The position numbers were made by a program, and so were the translations under genes. The notes below the pieces were generated by a model. It saw nothing but the letters and a program-made list of their open reading frames with translations. It was not told where the DNA came from and made no database searches. Shown in pieces: positions 1 to 8,182 of a stretch of DNA of 19,821 nt (position 1 is its first letter; each line of letters begins with the position of its first letter). The stretch comes from an uncultured Odoribacter sp. (GTDB lineage Bacteria > Bacteroidota > Bacteroidia > Bacteroidales > Marinifilaceae): the NCBI GenBank assembly GCA_910589025.1, contig CAJURM010000027.1:1-19821 (forward strand), read 5' to 3'.

Positions 1-72
1 GGATAAATCTAAACGCTTCAAATTAAAATATGTCCGCTGCGACGGAATACGCTTATCCGCATCGTAGCGGAA

Positions 73-80
73 CAAAGGTA
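73..80 (-). promoter_or_regulatory. Possible divergent promoter (-7 element) reading left
   Basis: On the minus strand this reads TACCTTTG, an exact match to the Bacteroidota -7 consensus TAnnTTTG. The expected -33 TTTG is only weakly represented (ATTG on the minus strand at 106-103, 22 bases away). It would drive a gene lying left of the window. The first 187 bases hold no supportable coding region; a weak GC-rich inverted repeat (CCGCTGCG at 34-41 against CGTAGCGG at 63-70) would fall in the leader of such a transcript. Confidence 0.35.
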
Positions 81-153
81 AGAAAAAAGTGGAGAAACGG
101 CACAATGGAGAAGTGGAGGAATCTGCCTTTTCAACTCTTTCAACTTTTTTTCT

Positions 154-161
154 TAACTTTG
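154..161 (+). promoter_or_regulatory. Promoter -7 element of the envelope gene block
   Basis: TAACTTTG matches the Bacteroidota -7 consensus TAnnTTTG and sits 26 bases before the first ATG, giving a leader of about 20 bases. The -33 element is poor: a TTTT at 128-131, 22 bases upstream, is the best candidate. No other promoter is obvious before the five-gene block. Confidence 0.4.
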
Positions 162-187
162 TTGATTCAATCGGATAGAGACAATTT

Positions 188-2044
188 ATGAAGAGAGGAC
201 GTTTATTTACCGGATGGGGGGTATATGCCCGGATGGTTTTCATCGGTTTTGCTATTTATTCCTGTGCCAACAAGGGGTATCCCGAAGGTGGTCCGAAAGA
301 TGTCACGCCTCCGCATGTGGTGGAGGAACGCCCTGCCTCTTTTAACCGGAATTTTGATAAAAAAAGCATCAATATTTATTTTGATGAATATGTGCAGTTG
401 AAGAATGTGAATGAAAAGTTCATCATTTCTCCGCCTCAGGCTAAAAAGCCGAAAGTGCGGCTGAAGGGAAAATACATCAGTGTGGAATTTCAGGATTCTT
501 TGCGTCAGGAGACGACATATACCCTGGATTTTGCGGATGCAATCGCAGACAATAATGAGGGGAACCCGTTGGGCTATTACCGGTATGTCTTTTCTACCGG
601 AAATGTGCTTGATACTTTGGAGCTGAGCGGGAATGTGGTGGATGCCGAGACGAATGAGCCGGTGTATAATGCGTATGTTTTCCTCTATCGCAATCAGGCG
701 GATTCCGTGCCTATTACAGAGCTTCCCGATTACATGGCCCGAACGGACAGTTCCGGTTTTTTCCGGCTGACTAATTTGCGTCAGGAGGATTATAAAGTGG
801 TGGCGGTGATGGATGAGAACCGGGACTATAAATATGTTCCCGAAACGGAGCAGATCGGTTTTCTCGATTCTGTTGTCCGTCCGGTGGTAATGGAAATGAA
901 CCGGACAGATACGTTGTCGGGCGATTCTGCGGTGACGGTGTCATACCTGGCGTATGGCCCGAATAATCTGTTTATACGCCTGTTTCCGGAGGAACCGACG
1001 CAGTTGTATATGACAAACAGTGAGCGGAAGCAACGGGAGTTGTTGTATTTCACTTTTAGCATACCGGGAAGGAATGATTTTGAAATAGAGTTGCTGGATA
1101 CGGTGATGAATGCGCCCTGGTATCTGGCGGAACAATCGGCAGGGAGGGATACGGTGATGTTGTGGCTTACGGATTCCGCCGTGTATAAGAAAGATACCCT
1201 CCGTTTTAGGTTGTCTTATCTGAAAACCGATTCTTTGCGCCGGAATTCGCCTTATGCGGATACCGTGAGGTTGGTGTTTACGGACAAAAAGACGGACCGG
1301 AAGAAGCGGAAGCAGGAGGATGAGGCGTTGGCAAAGCCGGTCATGACATTTTTGAATGTAACGGCGGGCGGCGGTTCGGAGCAGGATTTGCACAGGGGCA
1401 TATCACTGGAGTTTGATAAGCCGCTGACCGGAGTGGGGCTGGATAGTATAAAACTGTTTGAAAAGGTCGATACGGTGTATCAGCCTGTTGTCTTCGAATT
1501 GAACCGGGACAGCCTCCGTTCGCGGCACTATGAGCTGAAGGTGGAGTGGAAACCGGAGAAGGAGTATAAACTGGTGATCGATTCGGCCCGTATAACTGAT
1601 ATTTACGGACACCATAACAACAAGTTGGAGAAAAAATTCAAGGTGAGGGGAGTGGAGTCATACGGCAAAATCATCCTGCATGCCCGGGAGGGAGAGGGAC
1701 AGGTGCTTCTTCAATTGTATAAGTGGGAAAACAAGAAAGCGGAGAATGGCAGGCCGTTGTTTACGATTGTGGATGAAAAAACGGTAGAGGGAGCGGGAGA
1801 CGTTGTGTTTGATTTCGTGAATGCCGGGAAGTATGGCATCCGGGCGGTGTTTGATGAGAACAGGAACGGCAAGTGGGATACGGGTCTGTATCTGAAACGG
1901 CAGCAGCCCGAAAAGATTGTTTATCTGCCGGGAGAGATAAATGTCCGGCAAAATTTTGATATAGACCAGGAATTTAATCTGAAAGTTCCGTATACAAGAA
2001 AGGATAAAAAAACGGGGGATAAGAAAGCGGAGAGTAAGAAATAG
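188..2044 (+). CDS. Ig-like (Big_5/SbsA-type) domain lipoprotein, function unknown
   Basis: This 618-residue protein begins with a short hydrophobic signal and a Cys at residue 26 (AIYSC), so it is probably a lipoprotein. Tyr at the -2 position is unusual, but the Cys-Ala start followed by a GGPKD-TPP segment fits my recollection of a family widespread in Bacteroidota. Residues about 40-140 resemble a bacterial Ig-like Big_5 domain (IxIxFDEYV, the ISPP turn and a TTYT-DFADAI strand). Residues about 145-220 look like a carboxypeptidase-regulatory-like beta sandwich (GNVVDAETNEPVYNAYVFL). A second Ig-like unit follows near residues 385-490. The C-terminus is Lys-rich (KDKKTGDKKAESKK). The gene starts the envelope block and the DUF3108 gene follows after 23 bases. 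The family assignment is reasonably sure; no biochemical role is known to me. Confidence 0.8.
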   Translation: MKRGRLFTGWGVYARMVFIGFAIYSCANKGYPEGGPKDVTPPHVVEERPASFNRNFDKKSINIYFDEYVQLKNVNEKFIISPPQAKKPKVRLKGKYISVEFQDSLRQETTYTLDFADAIADNNEGNPLGYYRYVFSTGNVLDTLELSGNVVDAETNEPVYNAYVFLYRNQADSVPITELPDYMARTDSSGFFRLTNLRQEDYKVVAVMDENRDYKYVPETEQIGFLDSVVRPVVMEMNRTDTLSGDSAVTVSYLAYGPNNLFIRLFPEEPTQLYMTNSERKQRELLYFTFSIPGRNDFEIELLDTVMNAPWYLAEQSAGRDTVMLWLTDSAVYKKDTLRFRLSYLKTDSLRRNSPYADTVRLVFTDKKTDRKKRKQEDEALAKPVMTFLNVTAGGGSEQDLHRGISLEFDKPLTGVGLDSIKLFEKVDTVYQPVVFELNRDSLRSRHYELKVEWKPEKEYKLVIDSARITDIYGHHNNKLEKKFKVRGVESYGKIILHAREGEGQVLLQLYKWENKKAENGRPLFTIVDEKTVEGAGDVVFDFVNAGKYGIRAVFDENRNGKWDTGLYLKRQQPEKIVYLPGEINVRQNFDIDQEFNLKVPYTRKDKKTGDKKAESKK

Positions 2045-2067
2045 CTTCCCGGAAATGATATAGGAAG

Positions 2068-2823
2068 ATGAAGAAAGTATTTGTTTTTATATTGTTGTAC
2101 GGGCTATTTGCCGGGGCTTGGGGACAGGAGAGAGTGTTTCCGAAGGATGAGAAATTTACCTATTCGGGGTATTATAACTGGGGTATTATCTGGATGAGGG
2201 CCGGGGTGGTGACGTTTCAGGTGGCGGAGTCCGAAAAATACCCGGAAGCCGTGAAGCTGGAGGCTATCGGTACTTCCCTGCCGTCTTGGGACTGGATGTT
2301 TAAGCTGAGGGATACCCTGACTTCCCATTTTCATTCCCGGACTTTTTTGCCGTATGAGTTTTCGCGGAAAGCCCACGAAGGGAATTACCATAAAACGTTT
2401 GATTACGTGTGGGATTACGACAGCAACCGGATTTTTGCCGACATACACAAGATCAACCGTTATAAGAAACGGGATACGATAGCTTTGCAACCGGACACGT
2501 ATGATATGCTTTCTGTTGCCTGGAAGGCCCGGGGATTGGATTTTGACCAATATGCGCCTAACGACACCATCCCGATCAGGGTGTTGATGGATGATAAAAT
2601 CTATGGCCTTTATGTGCGCTTTTTAGGTACGGATCGGGTGAAAGTGGGAGGAAAGAAGCGGGAGGCTTATGTTTTTTCTCCGCTGCTGGTAAAGGGCGAT
2701 GTGTTTACGGGGGGAGAAGGGATGAAAATCTGGGTCAGTAAGGATGAGGAACGGGTTCCGTTGATGGTGGAGGCAAAGATTCTGGTCGGGTCGGTAAAGG
2801 GAATCCTGGAGGTGAAGAAATAA
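2068..2823 (+). CDS. DUF3108 domain protein, exported
   Basis: This 251-residue protein has a classic signal peptide (MKKVFVFILLYGLFAGAWG with cleavage likely before Gln20). The mature part carries the DUF3108 pattern: an early YSGYYNWGIIWMRAG strand pair, an aromatic-rich middle (HEGNYHKTFDYVWDYD) and a late KGDVFTGGEGMKIWVSKDEERVP segment. Such proteins are predicted to be beta-rich and to sit in the periplasm or at the outer membrane; no activity is established for this one. An AGGAAG ribosome binding site lies just upstream of the ATG, and the 23-base gap from the previous gene suggests co-transcription. Confidence 0.85.
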   Translation: MKKVFVFILLYGLFAGAWGQERVFPKDEKFTYSGYYNWGIIWMRAGVVTFQVAESEKYPEAVKLEAIGTSLPSWDWMFKLRDTLTSHFHSRTFLPYEFSRKAHEGNYHKTFDYVWDYDSNRIFADIHKINRYKKRDTIALQPDTYDMLSVAWKARGLDFDQYAPNDTIPIRVLMDDKIYGLYVRFLGTDRVKVGGKKREAYVFSPLLVKGDVFTGGEGMKIWVSKDEERVPLMVEAKILVGSVKGILEVKK

Positions 2824-2898
2824 ACAGTATGCCGGGAGTGTAAAACGGTTCCGGCAGGGGAAGGATTGAAAATAATGAACTAAATAAATGGACCGCTT

Positions 2899-3894
2899 AT
2901 GAAAACAATTGCTTTAATTCGCCTGTTTGTTCCGGCTCTTGTTTTTTTCTCTGTATTGTCGTGCAGGGATCAGAAACCGCCGGTGTCTAATTTTTCCGGC
3001 AGCCTCAATGAGGTGCTGGTGATTATGGATAAGAATGACTGGAACGGTGCCGCCGGGGATACGGTAAAGGCCTGGTTCCGGCAGGAACAACCCGGTTTGC
3101 CGCAACCGGAACCGGTGTTGGATATGATTAATTTGCCCCGGAGTTCTTTTGAGGGCAATATAAAGGCTTACCGGAATATTTTGTACACGGAGATTTCTCC
3201 GTCGGTGAAAGAACCGGTGTTTGAATTTAAAGAGAGTCCCTGGATACAGAGCCAGAAGTATTTCCGTATTGTTGCTCCCGACAAGGAGAGTTTCATCCGG
3301 GAGTTTAATGCCCACAAGGAGGAGATGCTCCGGGTGTTTCTGAAAGCGGAGCAGGATCGTCAGATCGCTTATTATAAGCGGAAACCGGATCCGAAGATAG
3401 CGGCTTTTCTGAAAGAGAAGTACAAACTCGATTGTTATGTTCCGTCGGGGTATAATATCAATAAGGATCTGAAAGATTTTGCGTGGATTTCCAGAGAGAC
3501 GAAGGTGGACAGCCGGGGTTTGGTGGTTATCGAGCGGAAGTTTGAGGGGATGGAGCAATTCCGGTATCAGAGGATTATTGATACGGTGAATGCAGCATTG
3601 CGGCGTAATATTCCCGGGCCTTTGAACGGGAGTTACATGGCGATAGACACGGTGACGCCGTTGGTCATGAAGACGTACAATTATGATGAAGACCATTATG
3701 CTGTGATGGTGAGAGGATTGTGGACGGTGGTAAACGATTTTATGGGGGGGCCTTTCGTGCTGAATGTCGTATTGGATAAGAAGAATGACCGGGTTGTTTA
3801 TATGATGGGGTATGTCTATGCTCCCGATGATAAAAAGAGGAATATGATGCGCCAGGTGGAAGCGATATTGTTTTCTGCCGGTTTTGTAGAATAA
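2899..3894 (+). CDS. DUF4837 family lipoprotein
   Basis: This 331-residue protein starts with a lipoprotein signal (MKTIALIRLFVPALVFFSVLSC, lipid-bearing Cys22). The body matches my memory of DUF4837, a family of Bacteroidota lipoproteins of unknown function: an early SGSLNEVLVIMDKNDW segment, then PEP-LDMINLP, a region alternating charged and aromatic residues, and a C-terminal VRGLWTVVNDFMGGPFV segment followed by YMMGYVYAPDDKKRN. It follows the DUF3108 gene with a 75-base gap that holds a weak inverted repeat (TGCCGG at 2830-2835 and CCGGCA at 2851-2856) but no U-tract, so transcription probably continues. Confidence 0.85.
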   Translation: MKTIALIRLFVPALVFFSVLSCRDQKPPVSNFSGSLNEVLVIMDKNDWNGAAGDTVKAWFRQEQPGLPQPEPVLDMINLPRSSFEGNIKAYRNILYTEISPSVKEPVFEFKESPWIQSQKYFRIVAPDKESFIREFNAHKEEMLRVFLKAEQDRQIAYYKRKPDPKIAAFLKEKYKLDCYVPSGYNINKDLKDFAWISRETKVDSRGLVVIERKFEGMEQFRYQRIIDTVNAALRRNIPGPLNGSYMAIDTVTPLVMKTYNYDEDHYAVMVRGLWTVVNDFMGGPFVLNVVLDKKNDRVVYMMGYVYAPDDKKRNMMRQVEAILFSAGFVE

Positions 3895-3922
3895 GAGGTT
3901 CCGGACGGTTGGTCCGGTAGGT

Positions 3923-3969
3923 AGTGAAGAGTTGCCCGGCAGGTTTGAGGGGGCCGGGGATTCTTCACT
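3923..3969 (+). other. Large imperfect stem-loop between DUF4837 and AsmA genes
   Basis: An outer perfect 8-bp stem (AGTGAAGA at 3923-3930 with TCTTCACT at 3962-3969) encloses an inner perfect 6-bp GC stem (CCCGGC at 3935-3940 with GCCGGG at 3953-3958) and a 12-base loop. A smaller hairpin (CCGGAC/GTCCGG, 3901-3917) lies just before it. Only a weak pyrimidine run (TCCTCTTT) follows. It could be an attenuator, an mRNA-stabilising structure, a processing site or a short palindromic repeat. It occupies most of the 130-base gap between the genes. Confidence 0.5.
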
Positions 3970-4024
3970 TCCTCTTTGCAGTGTGCGGAGGTTGTGCTAA
4001 ATGAAATTATATTTTTAATCTGTC

Positions 4025-7000
4025 ATGGCGGAAAAAGTTAAGTGTGCTCTGTGGAAGAGCGTTTTGAAATGGGTATGGTGGACCCTTTTTTCTTTGTTTG
4101 TTTTGTTGCTTGTCGGCATAGCGGTAGCTGTTAATTTTGTTTTTACTCCGGAGAAGTTGACCCCGTTGGTGGAGAAAACGGCGAATGAGTACCTGAATGC
4201 GGATGTGCGGATTGGGGAAATTGAGCTGACTTTTTTTTCTACGTTCCCTGATTTCGGACTGAAAGTTTCTGATGCACGGGTTGTTTCCGGGGTTTTCCGG
4301 GATACGTCAGGTTGTGCCGTGGCTTCTGATTCGCTGGTGTATGTTGAGAAGGCGTTGATTACGGTGGCGCCGTTGGCTTATCTGACGCATAATCAGATAA
4401 AGGTCAAGGATTTTGTCATTGAGCATCCGCGGATATATGCCTTTGTCGATGCTGCAGGGGAAGCGAACTGGAATGTGTATGATATGGCTGCCGATACGGC
4501 GGTGGCGGATTCCGGAAGGATGGAGGAGGAGAGTGAAGCCCCGTTGCTGGATATAAAGAATGTACGGATTCGGGGGGGACATCTGATATTTAATGACCGC
4601 AGTACGGATTTGTATTTCCGGCTTGAGGATCTGAATGCCGGGATTGACGGTAATTTCCTGGGGCGTACGGCTGATTTGCAGTTGAATTTGAATGTGCGGA
4701 ATGTTTTGTTTTGGCAGGAAGGCCAGCTTTTGGTGAAGAGAGTGGCTTTCGGCGTGGAAACCGGTATGAGTATAGACCGGGATTCGCTTTTGTATACCTT
4801 GAATAAGGCTGTGTTTGAAGTGAATGGGATGAAGTTCGGAGCGGGTGGAACGGTGAGGGCAGATACGTTGCAACGGCTTTTGGATGTCAATATCAAATAC
4901 GGTCTTCGTATTCCTTCGCTTAAGACGCTGATAGACCTTATTCCTGAAGCGGTGTTGCAAAGGGACAAGGAGGCGGACATCCGGGGGGATGTGTTGTGTA
5001 CCGGTGATATCCGGGGACATTATGGCAAAAAGAATGTCCCTTTGATTACGGCTTTTTTCCGTGTCAAGGACGGCTATGTGGCTTATGAGGGGATGCCTTC
5101 CCGCATAGAGGAGTTGAATACGGACTTTGAAGCGGTGGTCGATTTGCAGAAGCAACGGTCGTCGGAGGTGAAGCTGAATCATTTTTGTCTGAAAGGCGGG
5201 GAGACGGATATTGATGCGGAAGGGGTGGTGGAAAATCTGCTTGGAGACCCGGTGATTAAGGCAAAAGTGAAAGCGAAAGTCGATTTTGACGATATTACCC
5301 GTATTTTCCCGTTGACGGACGGGGTTACGTGTCAGGGAAAGATAGATGCTTTTTTACGTACGAATGTGTTGATGTCGGACATTACGGGGGGGAATTACGG
5401 GCAATTGAAGTTGGGCGGTTGGTGCAAGATGAAGGATGTGTCGCTTTTTGTTCCTCAGGACAGTATTACGGTCCGGATGAAGTCAGCCGGTGTGGCGTTT
5501 GCTACGAACAGGAAGAATACGAACGTAGCACAGGGGGTAGACTTGCTGAATGGTTTTGTGGGGTATTGCGGTTTGGATCTTTATGTGAGGAACAGGCTGA
5601 ATCTGAAAATGGATACGGCTTATGTGACGCTTAAGACGACGCCGTTGCGGGATACGACTACAATAGCTACGGTGAAATCGGGCATGCATGTCGGGCGGAC
5701 TCTGCTTATTGTGCGGGATACTTTGTTGCTGGGAATGAAAAGGGCGAAGGTGGATGCCAAGCTGATGCCGACGAAAAGAAATCCGAAAGTGCCCCGCATT
5801 GAATCGCGATTGCAGGTAGACAGTCTGAGATTGCGTTCGATGGGGAACCGGCTGAGTATGGCGAAGGCTGACATCCGTCTGGATGCGAACCGGACCCGCC
5901 GGGATGACAGGATATGGATTCCTTCGGGGTATATTGATTTTAAAGGGTTGCGGGCTTATACGCCTTATTTCCCTTTGCGGATGAGTATGCCGGGGACGCG
6001 TATCCATTTTAACCGGAAAGAGATTCAGCTTGATTCCGCCCGATTGCGTTTGGGACGGTCGGATGTACGGTTGACGGGAAGTGTGACCAATTTGTGGAAG
6101 GCTTTTTTCCGGCATGATACGCTTTATGCTTCGCTTACCGTCAAGTCGCGCATGATTAATTGCAACCAGTTGATGCGGGCGATGGATGCGGGTACCAGTT
6201 ATATGAATAAAGCGGCGGAAGAAAGGAGAGAGGTCATTACGTCCGAAGAGGAGGATATGGATGATTTGGCGGTGGTCAGCGATACTTTGAATGATGGTGG
6301 TAGTAGTTCTGTGTTTGTTGTTCCTCCCGGCATTGATTTTCTTTTCCAAATGGATATAGACCGGATGATTTTCGGTAAGTTGCTGATGAGTGATATTCAT
6401 GGCGAGGTGAGGATGAAGAATCAGTGTATAGAGCTTTCGGATTTGAGTTTGCAGTCTGCTGCGGCGAATATGGATGCGACGGGTATTTACAGGGCGACGG
6501 ATACGCTCCGGGCTTATACGGGATTTGCGTTGAAAATGCACGACATCCGCATAGACAGTTTGGTCCGGATGATTCCTTCCATTGATACTTTGTTTCCGAT
6601 GTTGCGCTCGTTTGAGGGGGAAGTGGATTTTCATATTTCGGCGGAAAGCTGGCTGGATTCCACGTTTATGATAGACTTGCCGACCTTGCGGGCGGCGGCT
6701 TATCTGGACGGGCATGACTTGGTGCTGATGGATGGCGAGACGTTTGCGGAGATTTCAAAGATGTTGTGGTTTAAGAATAAAAAGCGTAATATGATAGACA
6801 GCATTTCGGTAGATGTGCTGGTGCGGGACGGTGTTGTGGAGATTTTCCCGTTTTTGCTGGAGATTGACCGCTATAAGGTGGCTGTCGGTGGGGAGCATAA
6901 CATCGATATGAGTTTTAAATATCATGTGTCTTTGTTGAAATCTCCCTTGCCTTTCCGGGCAGGTGTGGACATTTCGGGGACGTTGGAAAAGATGAAGTTC

Positions 7001-7135
7001 CGGGTGACGAAAGCGAAATATAAGGATTGGTTTGTGCCATCCCGAAAGGCCAATGTGGACAGCGCACAGCTTAATCTGAAACAGCGGATACGGACGATTC
7101 TGAGGGACGGCGGCCATAATGAGTTGGATAAGTAA
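4025..7135 (+). CDS. AsmA-family envelope protein (inner-membrane anchored)
   Basis: This 1036-residue protein has one N-terminal transmembrane segment (about residues 13-38) followed by a very long periplasmic part. The segment after the membrane anchor (FTPEKLTPLVEKTANEYLNADVRIGEIELTFFSTFPDFGLKV) is typical of AsmA: the helix-then-strand start of a chorein-like beta groove. Repeated short strands with alternating hydrophobic residues (for example LDIKNVRIRGGHLIFND) continue along the length. An acidic linker lies near residues 735-750 (TSEEEDMDDL), and the end (FKYHVSLLKSPLPFRAGVDISGTLEKMKF) resembles the AsmA C-terminal domain. AsmA and TamB relatives are thought to help move phospholipid or assemble outer-membrane proteins; which applies here cannot be read from the sequence. 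The coding strand is strongly G/T-rich. Confidence 0.85.
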   Translation: MAEKVKCALWKSVLKWVWWTLFSLFVLLLVGIAVAVNFVFTPEKLTPLVEKTANEYLNADVRIGEIELTFFSTFPDFGLKVSDARVVSGVFRDTSGCAVASDSLVYVEKALITVAPLAYLTHNQIKVKDFVIEHPRIYAFVDAAGEANWNVYDMAADTAVADSGRMEEESEAPLLDIKNVRIRGGHLIFNDRSTDLYFRLEDLNAGIDGNFLGRTADLQLNLNVRNVLFWQEGQLLVKRVAFGVETGMSIDRDSLLYTLNKAVFEVNGMKFGAGGTVRADTLQRLLDVNIKYGLRIPSLKTLIDLIPEAVLQRDKEADIRGDVLCTGDIRGHYGKKNVPLITAFFRVKDGYVAYEGMPSRIEELNTDFEAVVDLQKQRSSEVKLNHFCLKGGETDIDAEGVVENLLGDPVIKAKVKAKVDFDDITRIFPLTDGVTCQGKIDAFLRTNVLMSDITGGNYGQLKLGGWCKMKDVSLFVPQDSITVRMKSAGVAFATNRKNTNVAQGVDLLNGFVGYCGLDLYVRNRLNLKMDTAYVTLKTTPLRDTTTIATVKSGMHVGRTLLIVRDTLLLGMKRAKVDAKLMPTKRNPKVPRIESRLQVDSLRLRSMGNRLSMAKADIRLDANRTRRDDRIWIPSGYIDFKGLRAYTPYFPLRMSMPGTRIHFNRKEIQLDSARLRLGRSDVRLTGSVTNLWKAFFRHDTLYASLTVKSRMINCNQLMRAMDAGTSYMNKAAEERREVITSEEEDMDDLAVVSDTLNDGGSSSVFVVPPGIDFLFQMDIDRMIFGKLLMSDIHGEVRMKNQCIELSDLSLQSAAANMDATGIYRATDTLRAYTGFALKMHDIRIDSLVRMIPSIDTLFPMLRSFEGEVDFHISAESWLDSTFMIDLPTLRAAAYLDGHDLVLMDGETFAEISKMLWFKNKKRNMIDSISVDVLVRDGVVEIFPFLLEIDRYKVAVGGEHNIDMSFKYHVSLLKSPLPFRAGVDISGTLEKMKFRVTKAKYKDWFVPSRKANVDSAQLNLKQRIRTILRDGGHNELDK

Positions 7136-7182
7136 AAGAGAAAGAACAGAATAACAGGATATTTTTAATACAAAAAGGGTGT

Positions 7183-7752
7183 ATGAAAAGGTTAGTATTG
7201 ATTGTCGGTATGTGTGTGTGTTCCTTTGTTGTTTCTGCACAGGATTTGAAGTCGATTTTTTCCGGCGTGGTGAAATCGGTGATCGGGGATAAACTTACGA
7301 CGGCGGAATCTGTTGTCGGTACGTGGAATTATTCAGCTCCCGAATGTCGCTTTGAAAGTGAAAATTTGCTGGCACAGGCGGGTGGGGAGGCTGTTTCTGC
7401 ACGGATTGAGGATAAGGTGAAGCCGATATATCAGAAACTTGGACTGGAAAGCAGCGTGTTTGTATTTAATGAGGACGGGACATACAGGTTGGCGTTAAAG
7501 AAGAGGACCTTGAACGGTACGTATGTGTTTGACCGGGAAGAGAAGACGATTACCATGACCAATAAGTTGGGTGTGTCGCTGAAGGCACAGGTTGTTGTGA
7601 CCGGAAAGACGATGTATTTGTTATTTAAGGCCGATAAACTGATGGCAGCGTTGAAGATATTGATGAGTGTGACTTCAAAGAATAATTCAGCAGTGGCTTC
7701 TTTGGCCGAAAACTATGACGGGTTGTTGCTGGGGTTTGAGTTAAAGAAGTAG
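7183..7752 (+). CDS. DUF4923 family protein, exported lipocalin-like
   Basis: This 189-residue protein has a signal peptide (MKRLVLIVGMCVCSFVVSA, cleavage before Gln20) and then DLKSIFSGVVKSVIGDKLT followed by VVGTWNYSAPECRFES, the recognisable DUF4923 opening. Later strands (FNEDGTYRLALKKRTLNGTYVFD, and KTITMTNKLG) resemble a small lipocalin-like barrel. The function is unknown. The ATG is preceded by an AAAAAGGG ribosome binding site and the gap from the AsmA gene is 47 bases, so it probably closes the same operon; the strong terminator lies just after its stop. Confidence 0.85.
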   Translation: MKRLVLIVGMCVCSFVVSAQDLKSIFSGVVKSVIGDKLTTAESVVGTWNYSAPECRFESENLLAQAGGEAVSARIEDKVKPIYQKLGLESSVFVFNEDGTYRLALKKRTLNGTYVFDREEKTITMTNKLGVSLKAQVVVTGKTMYLLFKADKLMAALKILMSVTSKNNSAVASLAENYDGLLLGFELKK

Positions 7753-7770
7753 CAGGGTTGCAAAGAGAAA

Positions 7771-7813
7771 AATACGGCCCGGAACTCTTTTGGAGCATCC
7801 GGGCCGTATTTTT
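7771..7813 (+). terminator. Strong Rho-independent terminator
   Basis: A perfect 13-bp stem (AATACGGCCCGGA at 7771-7783 with TCCGGGCCGTATT at 7798-7810) encloses a 14-base loop in which CTC and GAG can pair further. The 3' arm runs into TTTTTG. It ends the envelope block and insulates the B12 locus. Confidence 0.93.
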
Positions 7814-7849
7814 GTAGTTTAAGGAATCAGGATTTTTCAGGTTTTAAAA

Positions 7850-7878
7850 TTGTATTTTTCAAATAAAGTGTATATTTG
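7850..7878 (+). promoter_or_regulatory. Promoter of the B12 uptake operon
   Basis: TATATTTG at 7871-7878 matches TAnnTTTG exactly, and a partial -33 element (TTG at 7850-7852) lies 18 bases upstream. Transcription would start near 7884-7886, which is exactly where the 5' strand of riboswitch helix P1 begins. That agreement supports both calls. Confidence 0.7.
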
Positions 7879-7880
7879 CC

Positions 7881-8053
7881 TCTGTTTTGTTCCGAACCGC
7901 TATCCGGCGGAACGGATGAAAAGGGAATCAGGTGAGAATCCTGAACAGTCCCGCTGCTGTAAGCCTATAAGGGGTCAGGCATACTTTAGCCACTGTCTCT
8001 GCGGAGATGGGAAGGCGCCTGGACCGGGTAAGTCAGAAGACCTGCAAAACGAT
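7881..8053 (+). ncRNA. Cobalamin riboswitch
   Basis: The conserved blocks occur in the right order: GGTGAGAATCC (7931-7941), ACAGTCCCGCTGCTGTAA (7945-7962), GCCACTG (7989-7995), GGGAAGGCG (8009-8017), and the B12 box AGTCAGAAGACCTGC (8031-8045). Helix P1 can form between GTTTTG (7884-7889) and CAAAAC (8044-8049). It lies upstream of a TonB receptor and BtuFCD-like genes, the expected targets, so bound cobalamin should lower their expression. I cannot tell from sequence alone which cobalamin form it prefers. Open reading frames crossing this stretch are chance. Confidence 0.95.
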
Positions 8054-8093
8054 TTTTTTCAATGGCTTTCGAGGAATGAGCTATGGAAACATC

Positions 8094-8125
8094 AAGTTTA
8101 CGTTTTGGCGTAGGTTTTCTTTTTT
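8094..8125 (+). terminator. Candidate intrinsic terminator in the riboswitch expression platform
   Basis: AAGTTTACG (8094-8102) can pair with CGTAGGTTT (8109-8117) around a six-base loop, with three G-U pairs, and is followed by TCTTTTTT. A second, weaker candidate lies at 8168-8203: AAACG pairs with CGTTT and a GTTTTTTTTT run follows, overlapping the start of the receptor gene. Either could be the off-switch structure; translational control is equally possible. Confidence 0.35.
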
Positions 8126-8182
8126 CCTATTCTTGTTTTTCCCTCTGAAGCGTAGTAATGACTCTTTAAACGGAACGGGGTT

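Noticed and set aside
5483..6715. Long minus-strand open frame (410 codons) opposite the AsmA gene
   Set aside because: It is rich in Arg, His, Pro, Gln and Ile in a pattern typical of the antisense of a G/T-rich gene, has no recognisable domain, and lies wholly within a well-supported gene.
7850..8113. Open frame across the riboswitch
   Set aside because: The conserved cobalamin riboswitch blocks explain this sequence; the peptide has no recognisable features.
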